From contig PKTR01000004.1 in the NCBI GenBank assembly GCA_002869065.1, positions 124,001 through 188,000 on the forward strand: DNA of 64,000 nt, read 5' to 3'. Origin of the DNA: Hyphomicrobiales bacterium. GTDB lineage: Bacteria > Pseudomonadota > Alphaproteobacteria > Rhizobiales > Rhodobiaceae. Both the position numbers and the translations under genes were made by a program. Positions 35,854 to 45,079 of this stretch are shown one piece after another. A model generated the notes under the pieces. The model was not told the DNA's origin. It ran no database searches and saw only the letters and a program-made list of their open reading frames with translations. Each line of letters opens with the position of its first letter. Within the stretch, counting starts at the first letter, position 1.

Positions 35854-37968
35854 CTATTCTTCCACAACCCGGAACTCGATCCGCCGGTTCTGTGCCTTGC
35901 CTTCGTCCGTATCGTTGCTGGCAACCGGCCGGCTCTCACCGTAGCCAATCGCCGACAGCCGGTCCCCGGCAACGCCAGCACCGCCGAGATAGTCGGCAAC
36001 GGCCCGCGCGCGCGCTTCCGAGAGCGCCTGATTGGCTTCGTCGGAACCGTCGGCATCCGTGTGACCCTCGATTTCGATCCCGGCCATGGGACAACGCTGC
36101 GCCATATAGACGAGATTGTCGAGAAGGCCGAAGCTGTGCTCCTGGATCGAGGCTTTGCCGGAATCGAACAGAATGCGGCTAGACGCCATGCGGCCCGTCA
36201 GCAGATCCTGACATTCAAGCGCGCTGACAGCCGCACCCGGCGCCTGCACCGCGAGACTGTCGGATTGGGCCGCAAAACCCGCAGGCAGATGCCCCGACAA
36301 GGCTGCTCGAACCGCCTGAAGAGCGCCCTGATGATAGGTCGCCCCGCTGGCCACAAGAGATTGATCCGACAGGGAAACCTGTCCCTCGCCGAGGCGGCTC
36401 GCGGCCTGCAACGCAGCCGAAGCCGCATTGAGGAAGCCGTCCGGCGCGCCGTCACCGATCGCCATCTGGTCATCCACCGAGAAGCCGCCGAACTTGGTGC
36501 GCGCAAGGTCAATCAGCTTACCGCGCGTGTCATCATCCGGCACGTAACCGTTCAGCGTCACCGTCGAACCCGAAACTGCGGCGCCCCAGACATAGGGCGA
36601 AACGACAGGCTGCGTCACATTGGCCCGGATACTTGCCCCGCCAAGTCCCGGCGCGTCGGCGCCTTCACGGAGCGCGGCATAGGCCTCGCGAGAGAGCGCT
36701 TCGCCGCTCAGCGTCAGCACATTGTCGGAAATCGACGCCGTCGCGCCGGGCGCCAGCAGCGCCAGCCGCGACAGGCCATAGCTAGCAAGCGTCGGAAAAT
36801 TCGCCGCGTTGCCCCGCGACAGCAGCATCTGATCGTTGACCGCACCGGCATTGAGCCCTGCGGCCGCATCGACCAGAACGCGGCGCGACATCGCATCGGG
36901 AACAGCGCCGTCGAGGACAACACCATCCGCGGACTTCATTGCCGACCATTCGAACGGCGACACTACCGGCCCGGCTATCTCACCGGCTGCAACCGGAATT
37001 CCTGCGACATTTCCCACGGACAGGGCCTCGGCGAACGCCGCCTGACCTTCCCGGCTTGCGAGCGCGCCGCTGATCGAAAGCGTCTTGCCGTCAAACCGCG
37101 CCGACCCGTCGTCGAAATTGCCAAGTTGCGTGAGCGCGAACGTCGTCATGTCGGAAAACCCGTGCGGCGCACCCGAGCCATAGGCCATGTCATCCGACAC
37201 AGCACCGAGCGCCCCCGCACGCTCATAAAGTGCCGCGCGCCCCGCTTGGTCGCCGACGAAACCCGCGAGGCGAACACCGCTTCCACTCTTGTCGGCAGAC
37301 CAGAGATAGGGTTCAACCACCGGCGCCTTGATGTCGACCGTTCCGAATTGGAAACCGGACGGGGCACCGCCTTCAACCTTCTCTAACGCTGAAACGTAGC
37401 TCATCGCATCACGCGCAACACCGGAGACCGCGATTGTCGACCCGGTCCAGGTCGCAATACCTGCGCCCAGTTCTCCAACGATTTCCGCCACATAGCCAAA
37501 ACCCTCGGCGAGACCAGCCGGCGCACCCCGCGACAACGTCATTTCTTCCGAAACGACACTACCGCCCGCGACTTCACCGGCCTTTTCCACAAGCGCCTGT
37601 TTCACGGACTCCCGCGGTGCGCTGCCCGACAGCGTGAATGCATCCCGCTCCCGGGAGAGTGACACCACATAGGGATCGGCCACCGGGATCACCTCGGTGT
37701 TGTCGACCACCTTGCGGACACCCCAGACCCTCTCAACCGCTTTGCGGGCAAGGTTCTGCTCTTCCGGTGTCGGCGCCTGACCGGTCAGAACCGCATCGCG
37801 TCCATCGAACGTGGTGGAAGCCCACGGCTGGGCGTCCTCGACCAAACCGGCCGCGCTCCGTTCCGAAAGATCGCCTTCCACCGGCGACAGTTTCATCAGA
37901 CTGCCGCCGCCAGTCAGTATCCCCACAGCCGCCAGACCGGCGAGCCCGTGTGTCCAACGCATCCCCAT
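35854..37968 (-). CDS. OmpA-family envelope protein with tandem BON-like repeats
   Basis: This protein is about 704 residues long, with the start at the ATG at 37968. The N-terminus has a hydrophobic segment (LAGLAAVGILTGGGSLM), probably a signal anchor. Repeated units of about 120 residues follow, each with a VVxPYxWSA strand and GxVPDxxxR turn (examples near PYVVSLSRERDAFTLSGSAP, PYLWSADKSGSGVRLAG, PFEWSAMKSADGVVLDG and PYVWGAAVSGSTVTLNG). The C-terminal OmpA domain has IEIEGHTDADGSDEANQALS, the diaminopimelate-binding Asp/Arg region and QNRRIEFRVVE. It is likely periplasmic and peptidoglycan-bound. Confidence 0.85.
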   Translation of the reverse strand: MGMRWTHGLAGLAAVGILTGGGSLMKLSPVEGDLSERSAAGLVEDAQPWASTTFDGRDAVLTGQAPTPEEQNLARKAVERVWGVRKVVDNTEVIPVADPYVVSLSRERDAFTLSGSAPRESVKQALVEKAGEVAGGSVVSEEMTLSRGAPAGLAEGFGYVAEIVGELGAGIATWTGSTIAVSGVARDAMSYVSALEKVEGGAPSGFQFGTVDIKAPVVEPYLWSADKSGSGVRLAGFVGDQAGRAALYERAGALGAVSDDMAYGSGAPHGFSDMTTFALTQLGNFDDGSARFDGKTLSISGALASREGQAAFAEALSVGNVAGIPVAAGEIAGPVVSPFEWSAMKSADGVVLDGAVPDAMSRRVLVDAAAGLNAGAVNDQMLLSRGNAANFPTLASYGLSRLALLAPGATASISDNVLTLSGEALSREAYAALREGADAPGLGGASIRANVTQPVVSPYVWGAAVSGSTVTLNGYVPDDDTRGKLIDLARTKFGGFSVDDQMAIGDGAPDGFLNAASAALQAASRLGEGQVSLSDQSLVASGATYHQGALQAVRAALSGHLPAGFAAQSDSLAVQAPGAAVSALECQDLLTGRMASSRILFDSGKASIQEHSFGLLDNLVYMAQRCPMAGIEIEGHTDADGSDEANQALSEARARAVADYLGGAGVAGDRLSAIGYGESRPVASNDTDEGKAQNRRIEFRVVEE

Positions 37969-38590
37969 TCCCAATTCCCCTTCTGAACAGGGCCCCTGCT
38001 CAGTTGAATTCACCCCCGGCACCCGCCGGAATCCGTCGCTAATTGATTAAAGCATATTCGGGATGAGTCGACCGGCATTCACCGAAATCACGCCAGTTGC
38101 GCACGGGAAATGCTGTCGCAGACAACGTGACAGGCACCAGGCACGGCAGTTCGGGCCAACTCATGGCACCCACGCAGCCCAAAACTGAACCTCGCCGCTG
38201 ACAGACCGGCGACAGAGAACTTCAGAGCGGAGAACCCGCGAACGCCTTTTCTTACGATATTACAGAACGTTCGACGGATTTTTTGATTCACCGGGATATC
38301 CCGTTTCGCAGCCAGCCCCGTTGCTGCGCACAGCTCCTGGAACCAAACAGCGCTCGACCGGAAACAAACGACAAGCCCCGTCGAAACGCAGCACGCGGAC
38401 CGAAAAATTGCGGAGTGGGATTTCGGTCGACCCGAGCCGGCAATCCGGCCGTCGCCGATCGCTCGCGACAGGCACGCCGCTGATGAAATGGGTTTGGACC
38501 GTTGGCCCGAAATGAATTCAAAAAACAAACAAAAAAGAACCCGGCGAGAAAGCTCGCCGGGTTCCCTTCAAATCCGATCAGATGATCAGA
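37969..38590. other. Gene-free region between the OmpA-like gene and the porin gene
   Basis: No convincing ORF or known RNA is visible. The right end holds the porin terminator at 38537-38564, and the left end should hold the OmpA-operon promoter. ORFs crossing the region lack ribosome-binding sites and family features. A small RNA cannot be excluded. Confidence 0.4.
38537..38564 (-). terminator. Strong terminator of the porin gene
   Basis: A 12-base perfect stem GAACCCGGCGAG/CTCGCCGGGTTC with loop AAAG lies 27 bases past the porin stop on the minus strand, followed by a long T-rich run. Confidence 0.9.
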
Positions 38591-39790
38591 TTAGAACATG
38601 CGCTGGATACGGAAGAGACCAACCCAACGGTCGCTATCCGGACCGACGGCGAAGTTGGTGTCTTCGTATTCGATTTCCGCGCCGATGGTCAGGCCCGAAA
38701 CCGGCATCCACTTGATGTTCGCCTGGATGTCCCACTGATCGAAATCAGACGCGCCGATCGCCGGGTTGTCGATGTCGACATACGAAGCGGTGAACGACGA
38801 GGCAACTTCCGGGGTCCAGAAGTGGGTGAAACCACCGCTGGCCGACCAACCGGTGACGGTCGCGATCGTACCGTTGCCGCGGTAGTAGCCGTCGAGGCCA
38901 ACATCCGGAGCGAGGTAGTCGGTGGCGCCGTCAGCATAGGCCACCTGGAACGAAACCGAGTCGCCCGGGGCGATCATCGGCAGGTTGAACGTGGCGCCGG
39001 CGCCGATCGCGAAACCGACTTCCGAGTCATCACCACCGAAGGCATAGGCGTCACGGACGTCGTGCAGAGCACCCATCACCTGAGCCGAACCCCAACCCTG
39101 GTCAACGCGGAGGTTGGCGACCAGATCCGGGAAGCGGTGCCAGCCGTAGCCGTTGCCGACGACCGGGACGAGAGCCGGGACGCCGATGCCGTGCGCACGG
39201 AAGGTGCCGTCTTCAAGCGAAACGCTCGCCGAGAAGCCGTTGCCGAAAGCAGCGGTGTAAGCCAACAGGTTGGTCTTACGGTCGGACTGCGCCAGGTCGA
39301 TAACCGACTCAAAGGTGTCGCCCGTGTAGAAGTCGAAGAACGACGTCGCACGACCAGCGGTCAGACCGCCGAGCTGGATGAAGGCGTTCCACAGAGTGAC
39401 GGTGGTGCCAGAGGTGCCGCCGTAGGAGTCACCGGTGAACCAGACGTCCAGGTAGGTGCGGAGCAGGCCGAACTCGGTGTTGGTGCGCGAGTCGAGACGG
39501 ACATACGCACGAGCGCGGGTCGACGTGGTCGGGCCCTGGTTAACCGCGGCGCCGAAGCGACGGTTGAAGCGGTAGTTGGTGTCGTAGTCCCACACGCGAT
39601 ATTCAGCGCGGATACCGCCGCCAACGCGCAGGCAGGTCTCGGTGCCCGGGATGTAGTAGAAACCCGAACCGTAAGCGTCGCAGACGCGGACGTAGTCAAC
39701 CGGCTCCGGAGCAACCGGCAGATCGGCGGCCTGAGCGCCGGTCGCTGCCATGATGCCCGCTGCGCCGAGGATAAGGCTTTTCATCTTCAT
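38591..39790 (-). CDS. Porin (Porin_2 / Omp2b-RopA type of Hyphomicrobiales)
   Basis: This 399-residue protein begins MKMKSLILGAAGIMAATGAQAADLP, a signal peptide cut after AQA. The mature start PEPVDYVRVCDAYGSGFYYIPGTETCLRVGG with two cysteines is the Porin_2 signature. Aromatic beta strands follow, ending with Phe (FRIQRMF), as outer-membrane barrels do. GGAGG precedes the start. It allows diffusion of small hydrophilic solutes. High expression is suggested by the biased codon use and the very strong terminator. Confidence 0.93.
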   Translation of the reverse strand: MKMKSLILGAAGIMAATGAQAADLPVAPEPVDYVRVCDAYGSGFYYIPGTETCLRVGGGIRAEYRVWDYDTNYRFNRRFGAAVNQGPTTSTRARAYVRLDSRTNTEFGLLRTYLDVWFTGDSYGGTSGTTVTLWNAFIQLGGLTAGRATSFFDFYTGDTFESVIDLAQSDRKTNLLAYTAAFGNGFSASVSLEDGTFRAHGIGVPALVPVVGNGYGWHRFPDLVANLRVDQGWGSAQVMGALHDVRDAYAFGGDDSEVGFAIGAGATFNLPMIAPGDSVSFQVAYADGATDYLAPDVGLDGYYRGNGTIATVTGWSASGGFTHFWTPEVASSFTASYVDIDNPAIGASDFDQWDIQANIKWMPVSGLTIGAEIEYEDTNFAVGPDSDRWVGLFRIQRMF

Positions 39791-40644
39791 TTCCTGACCT
39801 CCAAAAGAGTCATCTTATTCCAGGGAAGGCACTTCAGTCTCAGTTGCCCGACTAGTAACCTACCCAGTTCCCCGCGAAACTGCCGTCCCGCGCTTCGCCT
39901 ACCTCGGCCTTAGCGTTACGGCACGCAATCGCTGCATGAGCGTTGCTCGCATCGCCACATTATCCATCTGCCCTTTCCGATCAACCAACAAACGCCCAAT
40001 TCCGGCCTCCAAACGGCCTTTTGGTTTCCGGTGTTGCAGAATTGTCACCATACTGGCGACCACCAGCGACTTTCCATTAAGGCCTTGTTAATAAACGGGA
40101 TCATTTCGCTGCATCAACAACAATTCCGGGGGCCGGGAGTGCGGAGAAAAGGGTTTGTCGGACAAGCCGAACCGCCCCCGAGGCCGGATTCGCCAAGGGT
40201 TGCACGCGGACCGACTCGATCACGGTCTTGTTGCGCTGCAAACTGCGCGAAACGGCGCCAGGTTCCCCGCAAGCGCCGAATTCCGCGGAAAACGGGCATC
40301 CGGGAACTCGGGGCGAGCCGCGCGCGCAAAGCCGGCATGATCGGGACAAGGCCGGATTCGGCCGACGTTTCCGACTCCAATCACCGCCGAACCGGATGTC
40401 GCGTGCACTTATATATAGGGGACGGCCCCGACGGGGCCTGAATGGGCGCGCGGTTGCGCCGGACTTTTCCGGGAAAGGACCTGCGCCCTCCACCCTCAGA
40501 AACCGATGTATGAGGCGCGCGGCACCCAGAGCCGACACGACTCGCCGCCCTACCGCCGAATCTCGACAACCCGTCGAATCGCGAAAAACGACTCGCGTTG
40601 ATCCGGCGGACGGCGCCGGCAATACGGCGTGCCGCAAGTATCGG
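39791..40644. other. 854-base region upstream of the porin and downstream of the chemoreceptor
   Basis: The right edge lies 3' of the chemoreceptor and the left edge contains the porin leader. In the middle, TATATATAGGGGAC at about 40412 runs into a GGCCCC-GAC-GGGGCC hairpin (40424-40438), which might be an RNA start with a 5' hairpin. No credible gene is seen; ORFs here are GC-skewed shadows. Confidence 0.4.
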
Positions 40645-42690
40645 TCAGGCGACCAGCATCTGATCAAGGAACTTGTCGACGGCGCCGCGCAGTTGCGCAA
40701 CGTGAGTCGACACATCGTGCGACGCCTGCCGCACCTGCGACGAGGATTGACCAACCTCAGCGATCGCACTGCTCATCGACCGCATGTTTGACCCGACCTG
40801 CTCGGTCCGATCCGCGGTTTGCGAGATGTTGTGGGTAATTTCGGTCGTCGCTCCGCCCTGCTGCTGCACTGACGCGGCAATCGAATTGGTATGCGTATCG
40901 ACGTCCCGCATGATTTCCGCGATCTGGTGGATCGCCTTCACGGCCTCACCGGTCGACGCCTGGATCGCGGCGATCTGGCCGCCGATTTCTTCGGTTGCCT
41001 TGGCCGTTTGCGTCGCAAGTTCCTTCACTTCCGCGGCAACGACGGCAAAACCCTTGCCGGCGTCCCCTGCCCGGGCCGCTTCGATGGTCGCATTGAGCGC
41101 CAGCAGATTCGTCTGTTCGGCAATCGACTGGATGAGCACGATGACTTCGCCGATTTTCTCCGCCGCACCGGCCAGACCGACGATTTTCTCATTTGTCGCC
41201 TCGGCCTTACGCGTCGCATCACTGACAATGCCGGACGTGGTGTCGACCTGCCTGTTGATCTCGCCGATCGAGGCGCTGAGTTCCTCCGAGGCCGTTGCCA
41301 CCGTCTGAACGTTCGACGAAGCCGACTCGGAAGCCTCGACCGTCCCGCGAACCACGTCCTCCGATGACTGGGCCGCGCCCTCGAGAATCTCCACCGAGTC
41401 GGAAAGCATGCGCGAAGCCGAATCGAGCTCGGAGAAATACTCGCTGACGTGCTCGCGGAAGGAATTGGCCAACTCGACCATCATCGCGCGCTGTTCTTCC
41501 TGGCGCCGTACCTGTTCGGCGGACACCTGATCGGAAAGCTCCTTTTGGCGAAGCAGAGCTTCACGGAAGGACCCGAGCGCGGATGACAGGTCGCCCAGTT
41601 CGTCGCCCGAACGCCACGACGGCATGGCCGCATCGGTGTTCCCGGATCCGAGCTCGCCGGCGAGCGCGGCAAGTTCCGCAGCCCGTTTGGCGATATTACG
41701 ATGGAAGAAGACCAGCCCGGAAAATGCCAGCAGCAGGACGATCGACGCGCCGATAGTGATGAAATAGCCGGACTTGTCCGTTTCGGCATAGAGCGCGTTC
41801 AGCCGTTCATCCATGAAATCGTGGATGAGTTCCTCGGCTTCATCCGCTTCCTGAATGAATTTCTCAAAGGTTGCATCGAACGCCTCATCAGCACCGGAGC
41901 CGGCGCTGGCGACCGACTTCGACTTTTCGTATCGAACTTGCGCCAGAGAAATGAGCTAGGCGATGCCGGTCTCGACCTCGGCAAGGGACGCATCGTCTCC
42001 GCCCTTGCCCTTCAGGCTGGAAACGGCCTTCCCCGCGGCTTCGAAACTGCCGATCGCGGCGTTGAAGTCCTCGCCTTCGTCGCCCCCGAGGATCTCGGCG
42101 ACCAGCAGATGGCCGTTGGCAAGCGCATAACGCGCAGTTCCGGCGTCTTCCTGCGCAGACGCATCATTCTTCAGGGATGCAGAACCGGCAACACCGGCGA
42201 TCCGCTCGACAAGTGATTCATAAAGAGAGTCGAACTGTTCGTCGGCACCTGTCCCCACACCCTGCTTTTGCGACAGCGACGCGTAGCGCGTCTCGGCCGC
42301 CCTGCGGAACTCGGCGACATCTTCCTGCACCGAGGTGATCTTCTCGCGAATTGCCGGAGAGGTCGTCGCATGGAAGACGCCTTCGTCGTTCTCCCCGCCC
42401 TCCAGGATCGCATTGGCGTAGAACTGTGCCTCGCCGATCAGCTTCCAGACTTCCTCGATGCTCTCGCCTTCATCGCCCGACATGATCTCCTCGAACAGAA
42501 GGTGCGCGTGCGTGGCGGTCAGCTTGATTTCCATCGCAGCATCCGCGAGCGGCGCGAGCTTCTGGCCGACCTCGATCCCGTTGGATCCGATCTTCATCGC
42601 CGACTGGTACGCGAGAAGCCCCATTCCAGCGGACACCAGAACGAAGGTTCCAAACACCATGGACACCTTTTTGGAGATGGTCAGTTTCAT
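40645..42690 (-). pseudogene. Methyl-accepting chemotaxis protein interrupted by one in-frame TAG
   Basis: From the ATG at 42690 (MKLTISKKVSM, AGGGG before it) the frame runs to the stop at 40645 with a single TAG at 41958-41956 (codon 245). There is no frameshift: 47 sense codons follow before the next ATG in the same frame. The layout is otherwise complete: membrane helix near residue 10, periplasmic helical sensor with two HLLxxEIxxGDEGE units, second membrane helix ([19 protein letters not shown]), HAMP, and the signalling tip [20 protein letters not shown]. Reads, suppression or recent mutation could explain the stop. As drawn, the sensor and the signalling part would be separate polypeptides. 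Confidence 0.82.
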
Positions 42691-42933
42691 TTTGGGCCCC
42701 TTTTCCCACGCCAGCCGCGCGTACGTGGAAAAGAATCCCATCAAGCAGTTAACCAATACTTTCACGAAACAAGTCGAACTATCCGGGCTCTACACTTTTA
42801 TTTGATGGTGGCCGGACTATCTGTATTTAAGCGAATCCTAAAAAACAAAAACAGCCGATTAAATCATGTACTTCAATACTATATCGAAAGTGTACTGGCC
42901 CCGACCAAACGATGGGAACCACGCCAGGGAATT

Positions 42934-43419
42934 TCAGAGTTCGATGACTTCGATGCTCAGCGCGCGGGAAATATCCTCGGAAATGATGCTGTTGAGCGCC
43001 ACGATCAATTCATAGGCTTCACGTGGTCCGGATGCGTGGCGCAGCACCGCTTTCTGGAACAAATTCATGAGAAAGAAGTAGGAGGCGATGTACTGGCTGT
43101 TCTTCAGCCCGACATTCAAATGGTAGGCATGCATGTTGCGCAGCCGGTTCTCGTAATCGTCATCGACCGGATACTCGATCAGCCGCCGCCAGTGATTGAT
43201 CTGCTTGTGCTTCAGCAGCGGAACATCGGTGTTGTCGATCAGACTGCGAAATTCCGATGTCTGAATTCGCCCGTAGAACTTATCGAGAATCTGGTCGATC
43301 TCATCGGCGATGTAGGACCACAACCGATCGCGAATATCCTGCGTTATGTCGCAGGAATCGAACCAGATATTGACCATATCGCCGGATGCAACACCGCCGG
43401 GCCCAACTACACTGTCCAT
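42934..43419 (-). CDS. Stand-alone protoglobin / globin-coupled-sensor-type globin
   Basis: This protein is about 161 residues from the ATG at 43419; a TTG at 43506 would add 29. The helical sequence DEIDQILDKFYGRIQTSEF, HKQINHWRRLI and NRLRNMHAYHLNVGLKNSQYIASYFFLMN fits the sensor-globin fold, with a His in the HAYHLNVGL segment as the likely proximal heme ligand. There is no attached output domain, which is unusual because such globins normally head chemoreceptors or cyclases. It is 243 bases upstream of the broken chemoreceptor on the same strand and could be its soluble oxygen-sensing partner. No clear ribosome-binding site is seen. Confidence 0.68.
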   Translation of the reverse strand: MDSVVGPGGVASGDMVNIWFDSCDITQDIRDRLWSYIADEIDQILDKFYGRIQTSEFRSLIDNTDVPLLKHKQINHWRRLIEYPVDDDYENRLRNMHAYHLNVGLKNSQYIASYFFLMNLFQKAVLRHASGPREAYELIVALNSIISEDISRALSIEVIEL

Positions 43420-43752
43420 CGGAATCAACCGTAAGTAATTTCCGCATTTCGCGGGCGTAATCCCACACCACTCACGGGTATCTAGCGTCGAGTCACGCAG
43501 AGGCAATTGATTTCAATCAAGTCTTCACAACAATTCGATGTAATTTCATTTAGTCAACAATGCTCAACATTATCTTCTATATGGAAAGAAAGGCGATCGA
43601 AAAGGTGTTCCTGGAGATCTTCGTCAACCTTAGATCGATGCACTTTTCGAATAATATACAACACAAAACAAACGAAAGGGCCGGCGACGAAACCCCGCCA
43701 CCGGCCCGGTTACACAGGAAAAAGCCTATCTACAGTAGGCGCCGGAACCGGC
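43420..43752. other. Gene-free gap between the globin and the outer-membrane protein gene
   Basis: AT-richer DNA with no ORF of substance. It contains the terminator at 43678-43707 and presumably the globin promoter. Confidence 0.45.
43678..43707 (-). terminator. Terminator of the outer-membrane protein gene
   Basis: GGGCCGG and CCGGCCC form a 7-base stem around a 16-base loop, 46 bases after the stop on the minus strand, followed by a T-rich tract. Confidence 0.7.
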
Positions 43753-44580
43753 CTATTTCGGGAACAGGAAGCTGACGCCGAGCCGCGCGCCGATACCTTC
43801 GGGCCCGCCTGTCGGTGACACCGCCCAGTACCGCACGCCAGCGGAGAAGCTGACCGGCTGCCGCCCGATGGTGGTCATCTTCGACACATTCACCTGAATC
43901 GGGACCGACCAATCGTCGGCCTCCCAGTCATAGGTCGCCTCCGTCTGCAAACCGAACGACCAGGCGCTATGCGTCGTGTAGGACAGGAACGGCTGCACGA
44001 AGCTGCGGCTGACATCGGCGCGCTTGCTGTCGCCGGCGACCGACCAGATGTGGTTGGCAAGAACGCCGACCGTCCACGGCCCCTTCTGGACGAGCGCCAC
44101 ACCGGTCGGACCAACCCCCCACTTTTCCGAGCCCAGCAACGGGTCCGACGCCGTCGGCAGCACGAAAACCGGGCCGAGACCCCAGGTCAGACCGCCGGCG
44201 GTCGCCTGTGCCGGGGAAACGAAGAAACTCTGCATGACGTCGCCGACGCCGGTCTGCGTTCCCGCCCCTGGAAAGATGTTTTCCTGATGGACGAACGGAA
44301 TGATCGTGCGGGAAATCAGGTTCCAGTCTTCGTTGATCGAGAATGGAATGACGGGCTGAACATTGGTCGTCACGCGAAAGCCGTCGTCGAGCGGGCCAAT
44401 GCCTCGATCATAGTTGACCTGGATCGGAACGCTGATGAGCGACGCAACCGGGTTCGCCGCCTTTTTGGCAAGGTCTTCCGCCTCATCCGCACGTGCCGGC
44501 GCCAAACCCAGACAGAGCGCAGCAGCTCCGCCCACAGCAGCTACACGCCAAGCTCGCGATACCATTTCAATGCCGACCAT
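43753..44580 (-). CDS. Outer-membrane beta-barrel, transporter/MetA-pathway-of-phenol-degradation-like family
   Basis: This 275-residue protein starts at the second of two ATGs, five bases after AGGAGG. The signal peptide is AAVGGAAALCLGLAPARADE. The mature protein opens EDLAKKAANPVASLISVPIQVNYDRGIGP and alternates hydrophobic/polar strands, ending in SFLFPK. This pattern belongs to the family often labelled transporter or neuromedin U in Proteobacteria. The solute is unknown. The gene has its own terminator. Confidence 0.72.
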   Translation of the reverse strand: MVGIEMVSRAWRVAAVGGAAALCLGLAPARADEAEDLAKKAANPVASLISVPIQVNYDRGIGPLDDGFRVTTNVQPVIPFSINEDWNLISRTIIPFVHQENIFPGAGTQTGVGDVMQSFFVSPAQATAGGLTWGLGPVFVLPTASDPLLGSEKWGVGPTGVALVQKGPWTVGVLANHIWSVAGDSKRADVSRSFVQPFLSYTTHSAWSFGLQTEATYDWEADDWSVPIQVNVSKMTTIGRQPVSFSAGVRYWAVSPTGGPEGIGARLGVSFLFPK

Positions 44581-45079
44581 CATCCCCTCCTGACAAATGT
44601 CGGACCGCGCGCCACCGGACCCGGAAACCGGAACCGGGGACACGCGATACAAAAACTGAAAAATGCTGTGACGACGGCAGCGGAAACCCCACCCGCACGC
44701 AACGTGCAAAACGACACAGCCGTCGCGAAATGATCACGAGCGCAACGAGTTGCCGACTACGCTTCACAATGAGACTCTGGACCGACACCCGCGACGAACA
44801 GCAATGGGTCTTTGCACCACAAGGGGAAAGACCGCGTGAGAGGAAGGAATTGATCCGACCGGGCAGGATCACTAACGTTGAAAAAAATCTGTGATCAAAA
44901 AGCCGCCGCACTGCAGGAATACCCCGAGGAAACTAACGGCGCCGCCTGCCAGGGCCGCGCCATTTCCATCCTCAACGGCAATTTCTGTCGTGAAAGGGTC
45001 TCCCGCAGGAAAAACGGGATAACAGCGAATGCCCTTTGACAGTTTCCGCACCAGGCCAACCCGAAAGGCACCTTCGAGC
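44581..45079. other. Divergent promoter region between the barrel gene and the secreted protein gene
   Basis: There are 499 bases between divergent genes. No ORF with a ribosome-binding site is seen; both promoters should be here, but no clear -35/-10 pair is obvious. Confidence 0.4.

Noticed and set aside
35818-37386. 522-codon plus-strand ORF over the OmpA-like gene
   Set aside because: Antisense shadow: the minus strand has a signal anchor, repeats and a clear OmpA domain, while this ORF has shadow-like Arg/Ala-rich composition and no family.
40228-40791. 187-codon ORF upstream of the porin
   Set aside because: Arg/Ala/Pro-rich translation, no ribosome-binding site, and it runs into the chemoreceptor gene on the opposite strand.
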